Source: Stramonita haemastoma (Eukaryota > Mollusca > Gastropoda > Neogastropoda > Muricidae). From it: a DNA stretch of 64,000 nt. The position numbers and the translations under genes are program-made. The stretch covers positions 23,510,079 through 23,574,078 of the forward strand of contig CM060342.1 in NCBI GenBank assembly GCA_030674155.1. Direction: 5' to 3'. Of the stretch, positions 11,915-60,917 are shown in pieces. The notes under the pieces were generated by a model. It did not search any database. It had not been told where the DNA came from and saw only the letters and a program-made list of their open reading frames with translations. Position 1 is the stretch's first letter; each line of letters opens with the position of its first letter.

Positions 11915-12637
11915 AGCTCGGCGAGAATGCCGAATTAAAAAAAATATTACTAATTTTAGGTCTGACTAAATTTTCTTGTCACCCACCCCTTACAACATAT
12001 CCATGATTATGCACTATCTTTTTCTTTATTTTCACAATAACCAATGGACAATACCGACTCTAACTGTCTAAGTCGTTAAATAAAGATAAATAAATAATAA
12101 AAATACCGCACAAAAAGAGTGAAGAGTGATAGCGGGAAATAGGGTTGGAAAAGCGGCGTTCCGTTTGGGCGAGATCACGTTGTTCACCTTTTACCTCTCT
12201 AAGGGTTTCGGTGCGCTGATCGCTACTTTCTGTTTTATGTCAACACGGGTAAATTATGTTTTGTAACTGACCTCCATGGGATGGTTCAAGTATGCTTGAT
12301 TTAACATACATCACCCCCAAACACCTCGTATTGCGTTTCAGTGTACTTCCCTCGCATTCATTCTATGGTAATTGTTTGGGTATATTTACCTGAAAATTTT
12401 AATACAAGTCACAAAGGGTGTACCAGCTGAACAAAATTAAACTATTTCTTAACTTTCATTCCGGGAAACTGTTTATCCAAGCTTGTAAACAACCCACAAT
12501 AGTAGATTCTGCAACAACTCTGTAGCATTCTGCTTGTGCAAACACGATGGAAATTTTTATTAATACGAATAAACGTCCTCCTATACTGGTTCTTGTGAAG
12601 AAGGTAAGTTTGCCAGAAGTGGATTAAAAGTTAGATA

Positions 12638-12638
<1 letters not shown>

Positions 12639-12726
<88 letters not shown>
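12639..12726. repeat. (CA)n microsatellite
   Basis: A CA run with a single AACA interruption in the intergenic region. Confidence 0.93.
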
Positions 12727-12728
<2 letters not shown>

Positions 12729-12767
12729 TCTATCAACTTAGAAAAATAAAAAGAATTCTAAATCTAC

Positions 12768-13220
12768 AGTCACGAAAACTATCCTTTCACGCACATATTC
12801 TATCTCTTATAAATTATGTTTCTACCTTATGGGACAGTGCAAGTGAAACAAACCTAAAGCATATAAACCGTCTACATAAAAGGGCTGTTAAACTAATCCG
12901 ATTGAATCCTAAAACACTGACTACCACCAACTACAAAGAACTAGATATTCTTCCACTCAAAGACAGACTGCAGTTCAACAAGTATCTATGTATGTTCAAT
13001 ATATTAAACGGAAAAGCCCCAAGAAAATTGTGGGAAAATTTGCTGTCGATAAAAACAGGCCTACCCATAGACTGTTTCTGCCCAGGCCCCATTATAATAT
13101 CTATAAATCAAATCTTGCATGAACATTGTGGAATAACCTACCTCCTTTTCTAAAATCAGTTCCTTCAAAACAAATGTTTGAGAAACTTTTGAAGAAACAT
13201 CTGATGGGCAAACTATAAGT
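12768..13220 (+). pseudogene. LINE reverse transcriptase C-terminal relic
   Basis: Plus-strand reading gives HINRLHKRAVKLIRLNP, YKELDILPLKDRLQFNKYL and FNILNGKAPRKLW. This is the pattern that follows the RT domain in CR1/L2/Jockey-type LINEs (rows of RLQNRA, LPIKQRI and LNGLAP). The frame breaks several times and the upstream RT and endonuclease are absent, so this is a dead 3' fragment. Confidence 0.7.
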
Positions 13221-13379
13221 CCCCGCGTTTATGTTCGATACTACCTCACATTTGGCTGCTTGTTGTTATTCATGCCCATGTTATTTTTATTTTTATCATT
13301 CGTATGTATGATGTGAGCTTATGTTGTACTGACTTGGGTTTGTTTTTTGTTTTGTTTTTTTATCTTCAGAGATTTGTTG

Positions 13380-14560
13380 GAAAGAAATCCTCATTTATTT
13401 TAGTTTTTCGACAAAGGCTAACACCAATGCCAAACTGATCAGAACTATAGAATGCCTCTATAACAAGGCAACCAGCACAGTCTACTATGAAAACAACATG
13501 AGAAAATGGTTGCGAACCACAACCGGAATACGCCAAGGATGTCTGCTCTCTCCCACCCTGTTCAACATCTTCTTAGAGTGAGTAATGGCTGACGCACTTG
13601 AAAACATAATGGAACAGTCAGCTTTGGAGGCAGCACAAATTACAAACTTACATTTTACCGACGACATCGACGGCTTAGCTGGAAAAGAGCAGGAGCTAGT
13701 GAACCTGGTAAATCACCTTGATGAAGTCTCTTCGGCATAGGGCAAGCAGATTAGCGCAGGGAAAACCCAATTGATGAAAAACGGTGCCGATGGCACCAAT
13801 AATTATCATTACTGACAACAACAAAAACCCGAGACTGTCCATTGCTTTAAGTATCTGGGAGCTTATTTTTGTGAGATCAAATTTTCAGAATTTCCTGTGA
13901 GTATCTGGGAGCTATAGTATGGGAGGAAGGATCGAAACCTGAAACTCTCTCCATGATGGCCCTGACCACAGATGCAGTGACCAAACTGAAAGTCGTCTAA
14001 AACAACAAGAACGTTACCATCAGATTCAAGATCAGAATGATGCGTTCCCTATCATGCCCTTATTTTTGTATTCATGTGAAACATTGACCATAGGCTAACA
14101 GCAGACTTTAAAAACAAAGGACACAGACAAACTTTTTGGTATCTTATAGAGAGATCACGGCAGAACAACGGCATCATCATCCTCATGTCTCCTCTACGAC
14201 CATTCGGTCAGGAGAATGAGGTGAGGTGAGGTGAGAGAGATCACATAACTAACCAGAAAATAATTGAAAACGCCTTTGGGCCATATGAACTCCTGACTTT
14301 ATTGAAAAAACAAACAAACAAACTGAAGTTGTACGGACACGCAAACATCTGGACTGCCTGAACATCAAGACTGCCCTAAAGAGAAAGGTACAAGGAGGGA
14401 GAAGAAAAGGCAGACAGAGAAAACGTTGGGAAGACAACATCAGAGAGTGGACTGGCACTGAGTGGAACGACATGCTCTGAAAAGCTGAAAACCGCGAGGA
14501 GTGAAAGAAGGTGGTTACAAAATCTTCAATGGTGCCCCAACGGTTTGCTACTCTACGGGA
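13380..14560 (+). pseudogene. Decayed LINE reverse transcriptase (RTE-like)
   Basis: The plus strand shows NAKLIRTIECLYNKA, GIRQGCLLSPTLFNIFLE and LHFTDDIDGLAG, then a later KLKLYGHA and QGGRRKGRQRKRWEDNI tail. These are RT motif B, motif C and the conserved C-terminus. Motif C reads FTDD instead of FADD, and stops and frameshifts break the chain (for example directly after NIFLE), so the copy is dead. The same family supplies the tail at 1-260. It is intergenic, between the tRNA and RPA1. Confidence 0.8.
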
Positions 14561-14879
14561 TAGGTGAAGGTGGAGGTGAAGTATACCCTACCCTATGTTG
14601 TGGAACTATCTTCCTGATTCAATTAGGTAACACCAATCCATAACAATATTCAAAAGTCACTTCTTAATAATCCACTTGATACATAAAAAGCGAAGCATAA
14701 TCTGTCGTATTGGAAACAAAAGTTACACATTTTCCCTGACCTTATTGTATTTTCTTCATCCCTCCCTACCCCTCTCTCGCTTAGTATGTAAATGCTTACT
14801 CTGTTATCCTTGAAAAATAAAGATTATTCATTCATTCATTCATTCTTAGCGACAATGACAGTTTTTCACAACACTTGGT

Positions 14880-15210
14880 CACAATGACATGTGGTCCCAA
14901 CAATGTGTCATGTTCCTCTCCTGCTGTTTCCACGCCACTCATTTGATATCTCCACCTCAACCATAGGCCAACCCAGATTCGTTTTGTCCCATCCTAAGGG
15001 TCAGAGGTTCACAGGGAGCCCACTAGGACCTAAAACCATGCCAACAAGAGAGGCCCTGCCCTGCTGCTGGGTCACATTGGTGCTGTTCAGTGGTACATTT
15101 TCTGAGCTAACATACAAAGGATATCACCTACTAAGCCCTCTTCTGACGATAGTAAAAACTCAGTCCCGGCCTGATTTTATTGGGGACGCGTCAATCTAAC
15201 CACAACAACG
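14880..15210 (-). mobile_element. Partial copy of the long tRNA-headed retroposon (family D)
   Basis: Matches the 3' part of the element at 18663-19526: CACGCC-CTCATTT, CCCAGATTCGTT, CACAGGGAGC, GGCCCTGC and GAGCTAACATAC occur in the same order. The tRNA head is missing, so it is 5'-truncated in transcript sense. Confidence 0.65.
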
Positions 15211-15481
15211 ATTTTTATTGGCCTTAAGGAACAAAACGATTAAGGCATGTTGTCATCTATCTTCTCTTCTTCCTCTTTTTCAAATTGACGATGCAATGTA
15301 CTTAAAGGGATTTGCTGATGTTGATTTGAACTTGAGGGTGAATGTTACTGAGTGACTGAAATTGGTATAAGGCAATGGCTCTGTTATGGCCTTCGTGGTC
15401 GGTGAGGCTGGAAACAACATGAAATGAAATCCTAAAGAAAAAGCGTATGAAAGATTTACCGCGTATCATTTCAAGTATAGT

Positions 15482-15513
<32 letters not shown>
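15482..15513. repeat. (TG)n microsatellite
   Basis: A short TG run about 330 bp before the RPA1 start. Confidence 0.85.
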
Positions 15514-15517
<4 letters not shown>

Positions 15518-15733
15518 TTTCTTCCGTTAACTGTTAGTTTGATTGCATTAGAGTTCCAGCGGAGCTATCCGATTTAGGGACTGTACCATCAACATATCAT
15601 CACAATACCTTAAAAAATCGGATTCCTGTGTTTTGTTGTTGTTTTGTTTGTTTGAGGGTTTTTTTTTTCCATTCCAGGGAAATCCTAGAGAGGGAGGAGT
15701 TTTGACCGGAACACTGCCTAGGCCTATGTTTCT

Positions 15734-15765
15734 TGCGCATGCGCATTAAACAGACTTGTTTCGCG
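15734..15765 (+). promoter_or_regulatory. NRF1-like and E2F-like sites of the RPA1 promoter
   Basis: A perfect 12-bp palindrome TGCGCATGCGCA (15734-15745) matches the NRF1 consensus. TTTCGCG (15759-15765), followed by another GCGCC, fits an E2F-type site. They lie 76-107 bp before the RPA1 ATG in a short CpG-rich stretch. E2F control would suit an S-phase gene; binding is inferred from motif only. Confidence 0.5.
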
Positions 15766-15840
15766 AACGCGCCAACTTGTGTCCAACTGTTGTGCAAACG
15801 AAATTGTGTTGTCTGCTCGCTCACAAAGAATCAACTAAAA

Positions 15841-45706
<29,866 letters not shown>

Positions 45707-48004
45707 AGAGAGGGACAGGGTGCTCCCCTGACCATGAGAGTGAGGACTGGATCAAGAGAAGAGACGCTTGTTATGGAGAAAGTTTTGTCCATATTTGTAT
45801 AGTTGTGGTGTTGATGGACACGTTTTGTTGGTGTTGCGGATATTCAAAGTGATATCGCCAGCAAATAAGACGTTCAACAGCTATGAAGATGACTCGCTTG
45901 TTTTTTGTTTTGCATGTAAATCATCACCTTCAGTGTTTGGTTAGGTGTATGATTAAAGCTCCCATCATGCAGGGCACACATTTCATGGATATTTTTTGGG
46001 GGGTCCTGTTCTTTGATCGTAAGACGGGATGTCAGTAAATTGTGCATGTTTGAATCTGTGCGAAAGAAGTTGACTTCTGTGTTAACTTGAATGTGAGGAT
46101 ATTTGTTCAGAGAGTTTTATTTTGCTTTTGACATAGCATAGGATGATGTTTTTTTTCATGAGTTTTCTCATATTTCATCTTATGTGCTGAAGTAGAGAAG
46201 TGTGCTTGTGCAGAGTAAAGTCTTGTTGAGAATAGTGTATATTATTTTGCGCTCCCCCCCCCTTTTTTTTCTTCTTTTTTTTTATTTTATTTTTTTACTT
46301 ATTTATCTTTAGTTTTTGTGACTATTGGTGGCAGATTCATTTTGGCAAAAATGTTCTTTTTGAGAGTGGAAGAATGGCTTGTGACCAATATTTACAGAAT
46401 TTTCCCTTAGAAAATAAAGTAAATAATGTACTAAATGATAGGATTGCCTAAAGTTAGTAATGCACAATAAGCTGTTTGCACCAATTTCGATGGAATCAGG
46501 GGTACAGTAATGATCAGACCATATTTAAATCTTTTCACAGACGTTTATACAAGCAGACAAATAAAGACACAACACCCAAGTGTCTGGTGGAGCAAATTTT
46601 CGGTTTATTTCACAGACGTTTGTGATTGAGTTAACAGATGCTTACTACATAGGGTATTTTCTGAATCAATATTTGTGATCTGAAAGTTGCGTTGACTGTT
46701 AATGATTTCTTTCAACCAGAAAATCATGGTTTGTCTCCATTGCTGAGACCAGTTTCTTGAGTATTTTCTAAATCAATATTTGTGATCAGAAAGTTACGTT
46801 GACTGTTCATCATTTCTTTGAACCAGAAAATCATGGTTTGTCTCCATTGCTAAGACCAGCTTCTTGAGTCTGGCACAAACTTTGTCTTGCCTGAAAATCT
46901 TTTAAAAAAAAAAAAAATTTTTTTGGTTGTGTTTTTTGTTAGGCAATTGTTGACATTGCACTGAGCAGGTAAGAAAAATGATGTGTCGAAAATGATGGGA
47001 AGCAAGTAAAAATAATACAAATGAGGGAGGCACGAGAAAAAATTGAAAATCTTTTCTTAGTTACGGTTTTCTTTTGATTTGTGTTATCTTAGTTTAAGAC
47101 TTTGTCATGGACTACAGCTGTCACTAGTGACAAGAATGATTTCATCGTTAATGAACATGTTTTGTTTCCTTTGGTATGGAGAGAAGAAATGTCCCAGGTA
47201 TGTTGAGTCTGGTGTCTTTTCATGAGGGCATTCACCTGGTGTATACATTTAGAAAAATGGTTGATCAACATACTTTAGGCTAAGAAAAAAGTCAATTCCT
47301 AGGATAGAAAATAAAGCAGCTTAACGAAACAAACAAAAAAATCTTGGATGGCAGAGAGGAGAGTCTTACTTACCAACAATAACAAAAAAACCCTCAACAA
47401 AACAATCACCTTGACTTCTCAAAAGTACTAAAACTGAAAACAGCAATAGAAATACTGTCATTTAAAAAAAAAGGAAAAAAAGAAAAAGAAATAACTTTTT
47501 AGTATTCAAGTAGTGGATGTGAGTAACGTTATTTTTCAACAATTTATCTTTTTTTTTTCAGATTCTTTTATTTCAAGGATATTGAATAAGCGTTCATGTT
47601 TGTTTTGTTTTTTCCCCATCTAGTCCCCTAGAAGATTCAGTCCACTGCCATATTTATATATAAATAAATCAGTAAAAAAAAAAAATTGGGGTGGAGGGGG
47701 GGTAATTTTTTTTGTTTTACTCACTGAATGGAAATAAGAGTTCCAAAATTTTGTGGAAAGAAAATTTTTAGTCCTGGTGTATATGTGAGAGAACCATGTT
47801 TTTAATTGCACATAATTATGTATCTGTGCGATAAGTATGATTTTCTTTAATCATGCTAGTCTTGTAATATTTAGAGCATTATGGCTTGTTTCTGTTTTCA
47901 ATTTGGGACATTATAAAAACTTGTGGATTATCACATGATTGATTCAAACCAAATAAACTTTGCAACTGATGGCATTTACTTGTGTTGCATGAAGGTGAAT
48001 GATA
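45707..48004 (+). other. RPA1 3' UTR and downstream region
   Basis: After the RPA1 stop, possible poly(A) signals are ATTAAA at 45952, AATAAA at 46413 and AATAAA at 47952; which is used cannot be told. The stretch also holds T runs and a tandem duplication at 46652-46867. No other gene was recognised. Confidence 0.55.
46652..46867. repeat. 107-bp tandem duplication
   Basis: Two units, 46652-46760 and 46761-46867, share ATCAATATTTGTGATC, AACCAGAAAATCATGG and TTTGTCTCCATTGCT with only a few differences. It lies in or just after the RPA1 3' UTR. Confidence 0.9.
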
Positions 48005-48008
48005 TTAA

Positions 48009-48149
48009 CCCTTCCGCTGTTATCATGTTTTGCTCAGGCACATGCTGGATGAAAACCGTGTTGAATCATGACGAATAGCATCGTCAACTGAGCATTGCTG
48101 GTGGCAGTTTCTGTGACTAACGCTGTTTGTCAACAGCGCAGTAAAGAGG
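48009..48149. mobile_element. Short TTAA-flanked MITE, second copy
   Basis: TTAA at 48005-48008 and 48150-48153. It is the reverse-complement relative of 4361-4507 (shared TTTTGCTCAGGC, TTGAATCATGACGAA, GCGCAGTAAAGAGG). Confidence 0.65.
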
Positions 48150-48171
48150 TTAAAAGTATGTTACCCATATC

Positions 48172-48473
48172 ATCATGGGGACCAGACAGCTCAGTGGTTA
48201 GAATACTCGCTTTCCCCTAGCCAAGGTTAAGCAGCATCGAGCGTGGTTACCAATTGGATTGGTGACCGTTTGCATGTCTTGGCATCAGTACAGTCCCCCA
48301 GTTCACCCAGCTGTAAATGGGTACCTGCCTTCTTTAGGTGATGGAAGGTAAAGCAGTGAGGGAGGGGAGATAAGCACTGCCCTCAATATGCTGGCCCCTA
48401 GAGAAGCTGAGGTCTCTGATGCCTCGCTCCCCTACGACCACATAGGTTATGGGACACCTATAACTTTACCTGT
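48172..48473 (+). mobile_element. tRNA/5S-like chimeric SINE, family B
   Basis: Head CCAGACAGCTCAGTGGTTAG, 5S-like part GGTTAAGCAGCATCGAGCG then TTGGATTGGTGACCG at 48225-48268, core GTAAATGGGTACCTGCC. Target-site duplication TTACCCATATC at 48161-48171 and 48474-48484. Confidence 0.9.
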
Positions 48474-49432
48474 TTACCCATATCTCTCTCAATAACTCCA
48501 GATTAAGACAAGATAGATCACGCAACCTTAACGTGTAGTAGTGCTGAAGTAGTACAGACGACATGCCATAACGAGGGGGCTGTGGCAGAGCATGGGGAAA
48601 GGGCAGCAGGTAAAGAGACTGGGAGGGACAGAGATGGCACATAACTAACATGAAAGGCAAAACCTGTTTGAGGGAATTTTCCCCCTGGGATTAGCATCAG
48701 TATCAACGCCACTTCCCTATAAACTCCTTCAGATGAGACTATTATAAACTGAGGTTGCAGATGCAGAAGCAGGCAGAACATCTTGCCCACACGTTGAACT
48801 TGTTCTGCCTTTTGGAAGACTAGGCCATTTCGTGCCAGTAAGGATATATGACAAAATGATTTTTAAAAAAACCCGACATACACATTAGTGATATGTTTTA
48901 TTTTAGACATAGCCCAATGTTGAAGTATGGCTACCTAAACGGTGAGCAAAAATTGCAAAAATCACACACCATTGGAAAATTGCTGAGCTCTAGCTAAAGA
49001 ACAGGAAGAAAAAAAATCCATGCATGATGGTACTTGGAAGATTTTTGGAAAATATATTTTTTTTAGGTGAGGGGTCAAAGGATGATGGAAGTGGAAGGAC
49101 TAGCATCTTTCTCAACAGCTGTTTTATTTCACTTTATCTGCCTTATGCAATGTAATATAAAGCAATATATCAAACTGGTGTTCCTGTGTAGGCTGATTTC
49201 ACTTGAGTGTAAGTAAAACCGATACACTTGCAGTGCATTACTGGGACTGATGGAATGGATGATTTAAGTTGAAGTAACATCAATGTTTGTCGCTGTACTG
49301 ATCAGCTTGCTGTAAGAAAGATTTTTTTGGTTTGTTTCTTGGCTACAGCTCGTGAGATTTACCAAGGGTGAGATTTTGGGTATGCGACCATTTTTGCCCT
49401 CCGGAAAAGCCACATTCGACTTCAGGTCATGG

Positions 49433-49719
49433 TTAGTTTAAAGTCAGTCCAGCCTAAGGCTCATCAGACGTGCTTATCCCGGTTTCTGTGGCGTTAAGCG
49501 ACTGAGAGTCATAGACTCCCCCCTGGATAGGACGCCAGTCTATCGCAGGGTTAACCCCCCAACACAAGGTTGGTACCCCTTTTACACCTGGGTGGGGTGA
49601 GAAAATAGCCGTAAAGTGCCTTTTCCAGAGGGCACAACGCCATAGCCGAAAGCTGGGATCGAACCCGCAACCTTTAGATTACGAGTCCAACGCCCTAACC
49701 ACTAGACTACAGCGGCGGC
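49433..49719 (-). mobile_element. SINE family A, full copy
   Basis: Minus-strand copy with the full tRNA-like head. Near-identical flanks ACTTCAGG(T)CATGG at 49419-49432 and 49720-49732 form the target-site duplication, with one indel. Confidence 0.88.
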
Positions 49720-49784
49720 ACTTCAGGCATGGAAGATAAATAAAAACGAAACACCTCAAAGAATAACAAAGAACATCTGATTTA

Positions 49785-51773
49785 TGTAAACATTTTATTC
49801 TCAGCTGAATCGTTATAAAAAGAGTACAGGAAATGAGACTTTCACATCACATTCACCACTGTTGATAGGCATGCTGCCGCTTCCCTGGATAAACTGCATG
49901 GTATACACACAGCTGCAAGTACCCCCCTCTTTCAGCTTCTCTCAGCTGCTATCTACTCCATCCTATCCCATCCCTTCCCAGACAGTGCTAACTAAAGTAA
50001 GAAACTGACTGCACTTAGGACTTGGCAGCTTCCGCTTTCCTTAATGTAATAGTGTAAAAACTGGAGTGTGAAGAAAAGGGAGGGGTGTAGGGCTAAAAGA
50101 AGGGGCATGCTAAATTTAGAAAATGGTCCTGGACTCTAGTTACGCTGGATTTGACATTGAGTGCTGTGGATACACTAATTTCAGAGTGAAAAAAATAATG
50201 GTTCAGGCTTGGTCTTGGCCAAGTTTACTTTAAAAACAAAACACCCCCTCTCCCTCCCATGCTTTTTCTTTCTAAACTGCTGATGAAGATTTAATGTAAG
50301 CTGACTCTCAAACGAGGCAGTTATTTTTGGCATTTTCTTTTTAGATTCCAAGAGGAAACACTGCTTGTTTCCAAATGAACATTCACTGAGACGACAAAAT
50401 GATACTTACATATATTGCCTGATTTAAAATAAACATCAATTAAAAAAACCCCAACCACCTACTACTTAACAATATTGGAAATTGCAGGTTTTAAAATCAA
50501 CTGAAATAAGTACCCAATAACATATTTATATATAATATACCAATCATTCTCTCTCCCTATATACAGGTTCTTCACGCCCCGCACAAAACCCCCCATCTCA
50601 AACTAAACAAAACCAAGCACACGCACACACACACACGCACGCACACACACACCACGCACACACACACACACACACACACACCCTTCTTGCAATTTCTGCC
50701 TCTCCAACACATGAAAATGAACTTGAAACATACAAATAACACAAGCTCCCAGCTTCTTTTTCAAAGGGACTCTCGCTCATCTTCCAAACACTCAAGTTGT
50801 TTTACCCAAACTCCATTCCTGAATGTTTAGGAGTTGACACATTTCTTAATCACACAAGCCTACCTGAAACACGGTCTTAAACTGGTTTGTTTTGCTTTTT
50901 ACATTAACAAAAATCTTAGATTAGATCTGTTTCTTCTGTGGATGGGTAGTGTGCACTTAAGAAGGTCCCTGTGTTGCATTTATTTTCATAAAACAATATC
51001 TGTATACTAAGCAGATTTGGCCTCCTATATGTTTCTTACCTCTGAATAAAAAACCCAACCGCTTCTACACAAATGTACATTATTCCAGCTTGCTTATCTA
51101 TATTCCAAAAGCTAACAGTGCAGTGGACAGCCTAACAAATGGGTACAATGATTACACCAAAAAGACCGACTGGGAAATTAGGTGTGCATGTAGCCTGTGA
51201 TCGGATGACAATGGATTATTTCAACAGTATAAGTTGAAAGATATCAGGCCATGGTGCACAATAAAGGAACCCCTTTTTTCATACTCAGTAGACATTACAC
51301 ACTTGAAGTGCAAATCTGGTTCAATGGCAGTGCAGTGGTTGAGGTATCAAGTTTATTTTGGTAAAACAATCACACAAAAGGCAACATCATAATGTTTTGT
51401 ACAGAACCTGAATTCTAAAGCTTTTGGAAACTATTACTTTTTAATGCTTAACCAGCTTCATTATTATTATTGTTATTTTTTTTCAGACTTCCATAATTTA
51501 ATGAATTTTTTGTTAGTGTTATTTCACATGCTTCCTGTCAGCTAAGCAATATCTTTTTAACCGTCTTCCATGCATTCACACACACCATCACATCATCACC
51601 CCTTCAATGGAAGAGACACTGCTTACAAGGTAAAAATTTGCCCTCCCTCCAAAAAAAAACACTTCAAGGACATGGTATGTACACTTAAAAAAAAAAAGCA
51701 CACTATCAAGGATATTGTCTGTGCACTGTTAGGACACTGAAGAACACAAATCACTCCCGGTAACATGTCGCTA
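49785..51773 (-). other. Probable 3' UTR / flank of the C1orf50 homologue
   Basis: Mostly unique, A/T-rich sequence after the stop codon of the minus-strand gene. On that strand AATAAA signals lie at about 51352-51357, 50979-50984 and 49794-49799. A CA/CG-rich repeat is at 50618-50682 and a piece of repeat G at 49905-50180. No other coding region was recognised; the extent of the UTR is a guess. Confidence 0.4.
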
Positions 51774-58231
<6,458 letters not shown>

Positions 58232-59151
58232 TTCGATAGAGACTGTGCCTGAACAGAGTCGCTGGTTATATAGGGCTGACGATATTACATAAGGGGGTAA
58301 ATCAGTTCCTTCTCGTCCTAGTTCTTTATCACTTATGCATACAACATTATGGTATTTGACACCAATAGTTTATATGCTATCTTAAAGGTTCAAGTCAAAC
58401 AAAAGGTGTTTGTTACTAAGATAGCGACACAAATTTATTTTAGTTTTGTCTTTAAATTACCCACAAGGATTACTCCCAATTTAAGGAAAAGATAAATCTT
58501 CATGACAAATGACGACTTCCGCACGTGCGACAAACGTGTTGATGTGCTAAGGTAAGTCATGTTACTTTCGATAAATAGTTTTAAACGTGCTCTGTATGTG
58601 TATTCTGACAACTTCAATAACATTTCGAGGGATACATGATCATGATGACATTTAATTATAATCCAAGCTGTCCAAATCGTTATGTAGGCCTAGGCCTTCC
58701 GAACAATTTTTGGTAAGTCCGAACCTTTAACTTAAGTTTAAGTTAAATATAAATTGTTCATCTTCTTCAATTCAATGATAAATTTAATCAGAGTTCTGTT
58801 GTGTCTGGTGGGTGCCAATAGAAGTATAAACTAGTAATAATCATTTCAAGGCACATTTCTTTAACAGAAACTGAGAAATCTGATTAAGATCACCATACCA
58901 CTGCGTCATCAGGAAACTACACAAATTACTTGTAGTTGTACAGTACCATCAGTGGTGGTACTGGTAGTACATTACTAATTTAACTTTAAACCAGTAAGGA
59001 CTCACGGTCCCATTGTATAGCAACCACAGCATGTTTCATGTGTGTATACATGTATAAATGTAGCTAAATTACACATGTAATGATGTATACAGTAATACAC
59101 TGGACTTATGTATGCACACACAGAGTGTGAGAGAGGCACACAAGGCATACA

Positions 59152-59238
59152 GTCACACACACACACACACACACCACTCACACTCACACAGAGTAATTTA
59201 CACACTGACACAGTGCCATTTGCGCACATGCACACACA

Positions 59239-59276
<38 letters not shown>

Positions 59277-59296
59277 CACACACACAAGTCACACAT

Positions 59297-59360
<64 letters not shown>

Positions 59361-59371
59361 CACACACACAT
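59152..59371. repeat. (CA)n compound microsatellite
   Basis: Interrupted CA tracts with CTCA, ATGCA and AACA breaks. Confidence 0.92.
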
Positions 59372-59534
59372 TAGCTTGCAGAACAGTTGTAGAACTTTGA
59401 CCCCATTCCAACACAGACTGAGAGACCCAGAGAGTGAGAGAATTAGTGAAAGCGTAAATGTATACATTACATGTATAAATTCTAAGGGTTAGGGTGTACA
59501 GATTAGCATTAACGCCCCCCCTTTCCCCATCAAT

Positions 59535-59538
<4 letters not shown>

Positions 59539-59594
<56 letters not shown>
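59539..59594. repeat. (GA)n microsatellite
   Basis: About 28 GA units directly before a reversed SINE C. A second short GA run (59892-59918) lies at the other end of that SINE. Confidence 0.93.
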
Positions 59595-59597
<3 letters not shown>

Positions 59598-59977
59598 TGA
59601 TTTGATTTGAATTGATTTGATTTATTCTTTTATATCGAGGATAATGGAATAAGCACTCCTGTGCTTTTTTTCATCCAGTCCCCGTGTGTATGCAGTTTTG
59701 TAAATGTCATCTGTTCCCACCGGCACACGATGGCCTACCCTTACGTAAAGCGGAACAGGATTTAACGTGTGCGCAAGATGCTCTGTGTGCGTTCGCACAC
59801 GGGGCCTCGGTTTAAAGTCTCATCCGAAGGACTTTTGGGGAGAGTGGAGTCAGCACTGATGTTAACTCCAGGAGAAAAATCTCCTCAACCAGAGAGAGAG
59901 AGAGAGAGAGAGAGAGAATCAGAAAAGAAACAAAGAGAAATATTTGAATCGAGTTTATTTCAATGGTCAAGCTATAA

Positions 59978-60917
59978 CAGGGTTCACGCTAGGATTTTTT
60001 AAAACCGGTACTGTGAGTTGCCATTTCAGAGATATCTTGACCAACTCCCCCAAAATCGGTCCCCAGAAAATAAAATCCGGTACGTACTGTGAACAAAACA
60101 AAACTATTCATTAAGGGGGTGGGGGAGAGGGGGGGATTGTTTGGCAGCAAAACTAAATCTAAATTGAATGCAAATCTCTCAGAGACTTAAACTGCCATAC
60201 TGCTGCCACTCGCTTCTTGGGTATGAAGCCATGCAGGAAATAGGTAGGATTTTTTTTCTAGCGTCTGTGTCACTGTCTGTGTCAGTCTGTTGTTTTGCAT
60301 GACATCATTCGTGTGACTTATAATATTCTTCTTTCTTGTTTCTATGCTTAGCGCTCATCTAGATCTTTCTTCAATTTAGATTTAGTTTTCGACTCTTCTC
60401 TCTCAAAGCAATGCGCAAATTCATAGTCATAGACCCTCCTCTTTTCATAAGAGCAGGCCATCGTGTGCCGATGGGAACAGATGACATTTACAAAACTGTA
60501 TACACATGGGGACTGGATGTAAAAAAGCACAGGAGTGCTTATTCCATTATTCTCGATATAAAAGAATAAAGAATAAATCAATCTAGGCCCCATTTACTCA
60601 TAGCGGATAGAAGTCACTGTCATGCCGAGAAGAGCATGAAGCTCTATTCTTTCACGGTAAAGTTTGCTGTTCTGCGTGCTAATGGGGTTGGCACCAAAGA
60701 AAAGAGTTCTTGGAAGGGGTGGGAAGGGGTAGATGCGTAAGCACAGGCGCATGACAGACTGTCAGAAAATGTCACTTCAGACCTTTTTTTTTAGATGGAA
60801 ATCTAATCGGTCACAGGCAAACAGAATCAGTACTGGTACCGGCTGCTTCGAAAAATTTCAGTATTCCCTGTTTACAATTGTTAAAATACCGACAATTACC
60901 ATTTATCGCGAACCCTG
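59978..60917 (-). mobile_element. CAGGG-TIR element, family F, copy 4 (inverted)
   Basis: Begins CAGGGTTCACGCTAGG and ends TTTATCGCGAACCCTG, the reverse of the other copies, with TATAA on both sides (59973-59977 and 60918-60922). It is the only copy in this orientation. Confidence 0.82.

Noticed and set aside
14891..15199. 102-codon frame MVPTMCHVPLLL...
   Set aside because: It lies in the partial family D retroposon; the matching region at 18663-19526 does not keep the frame.
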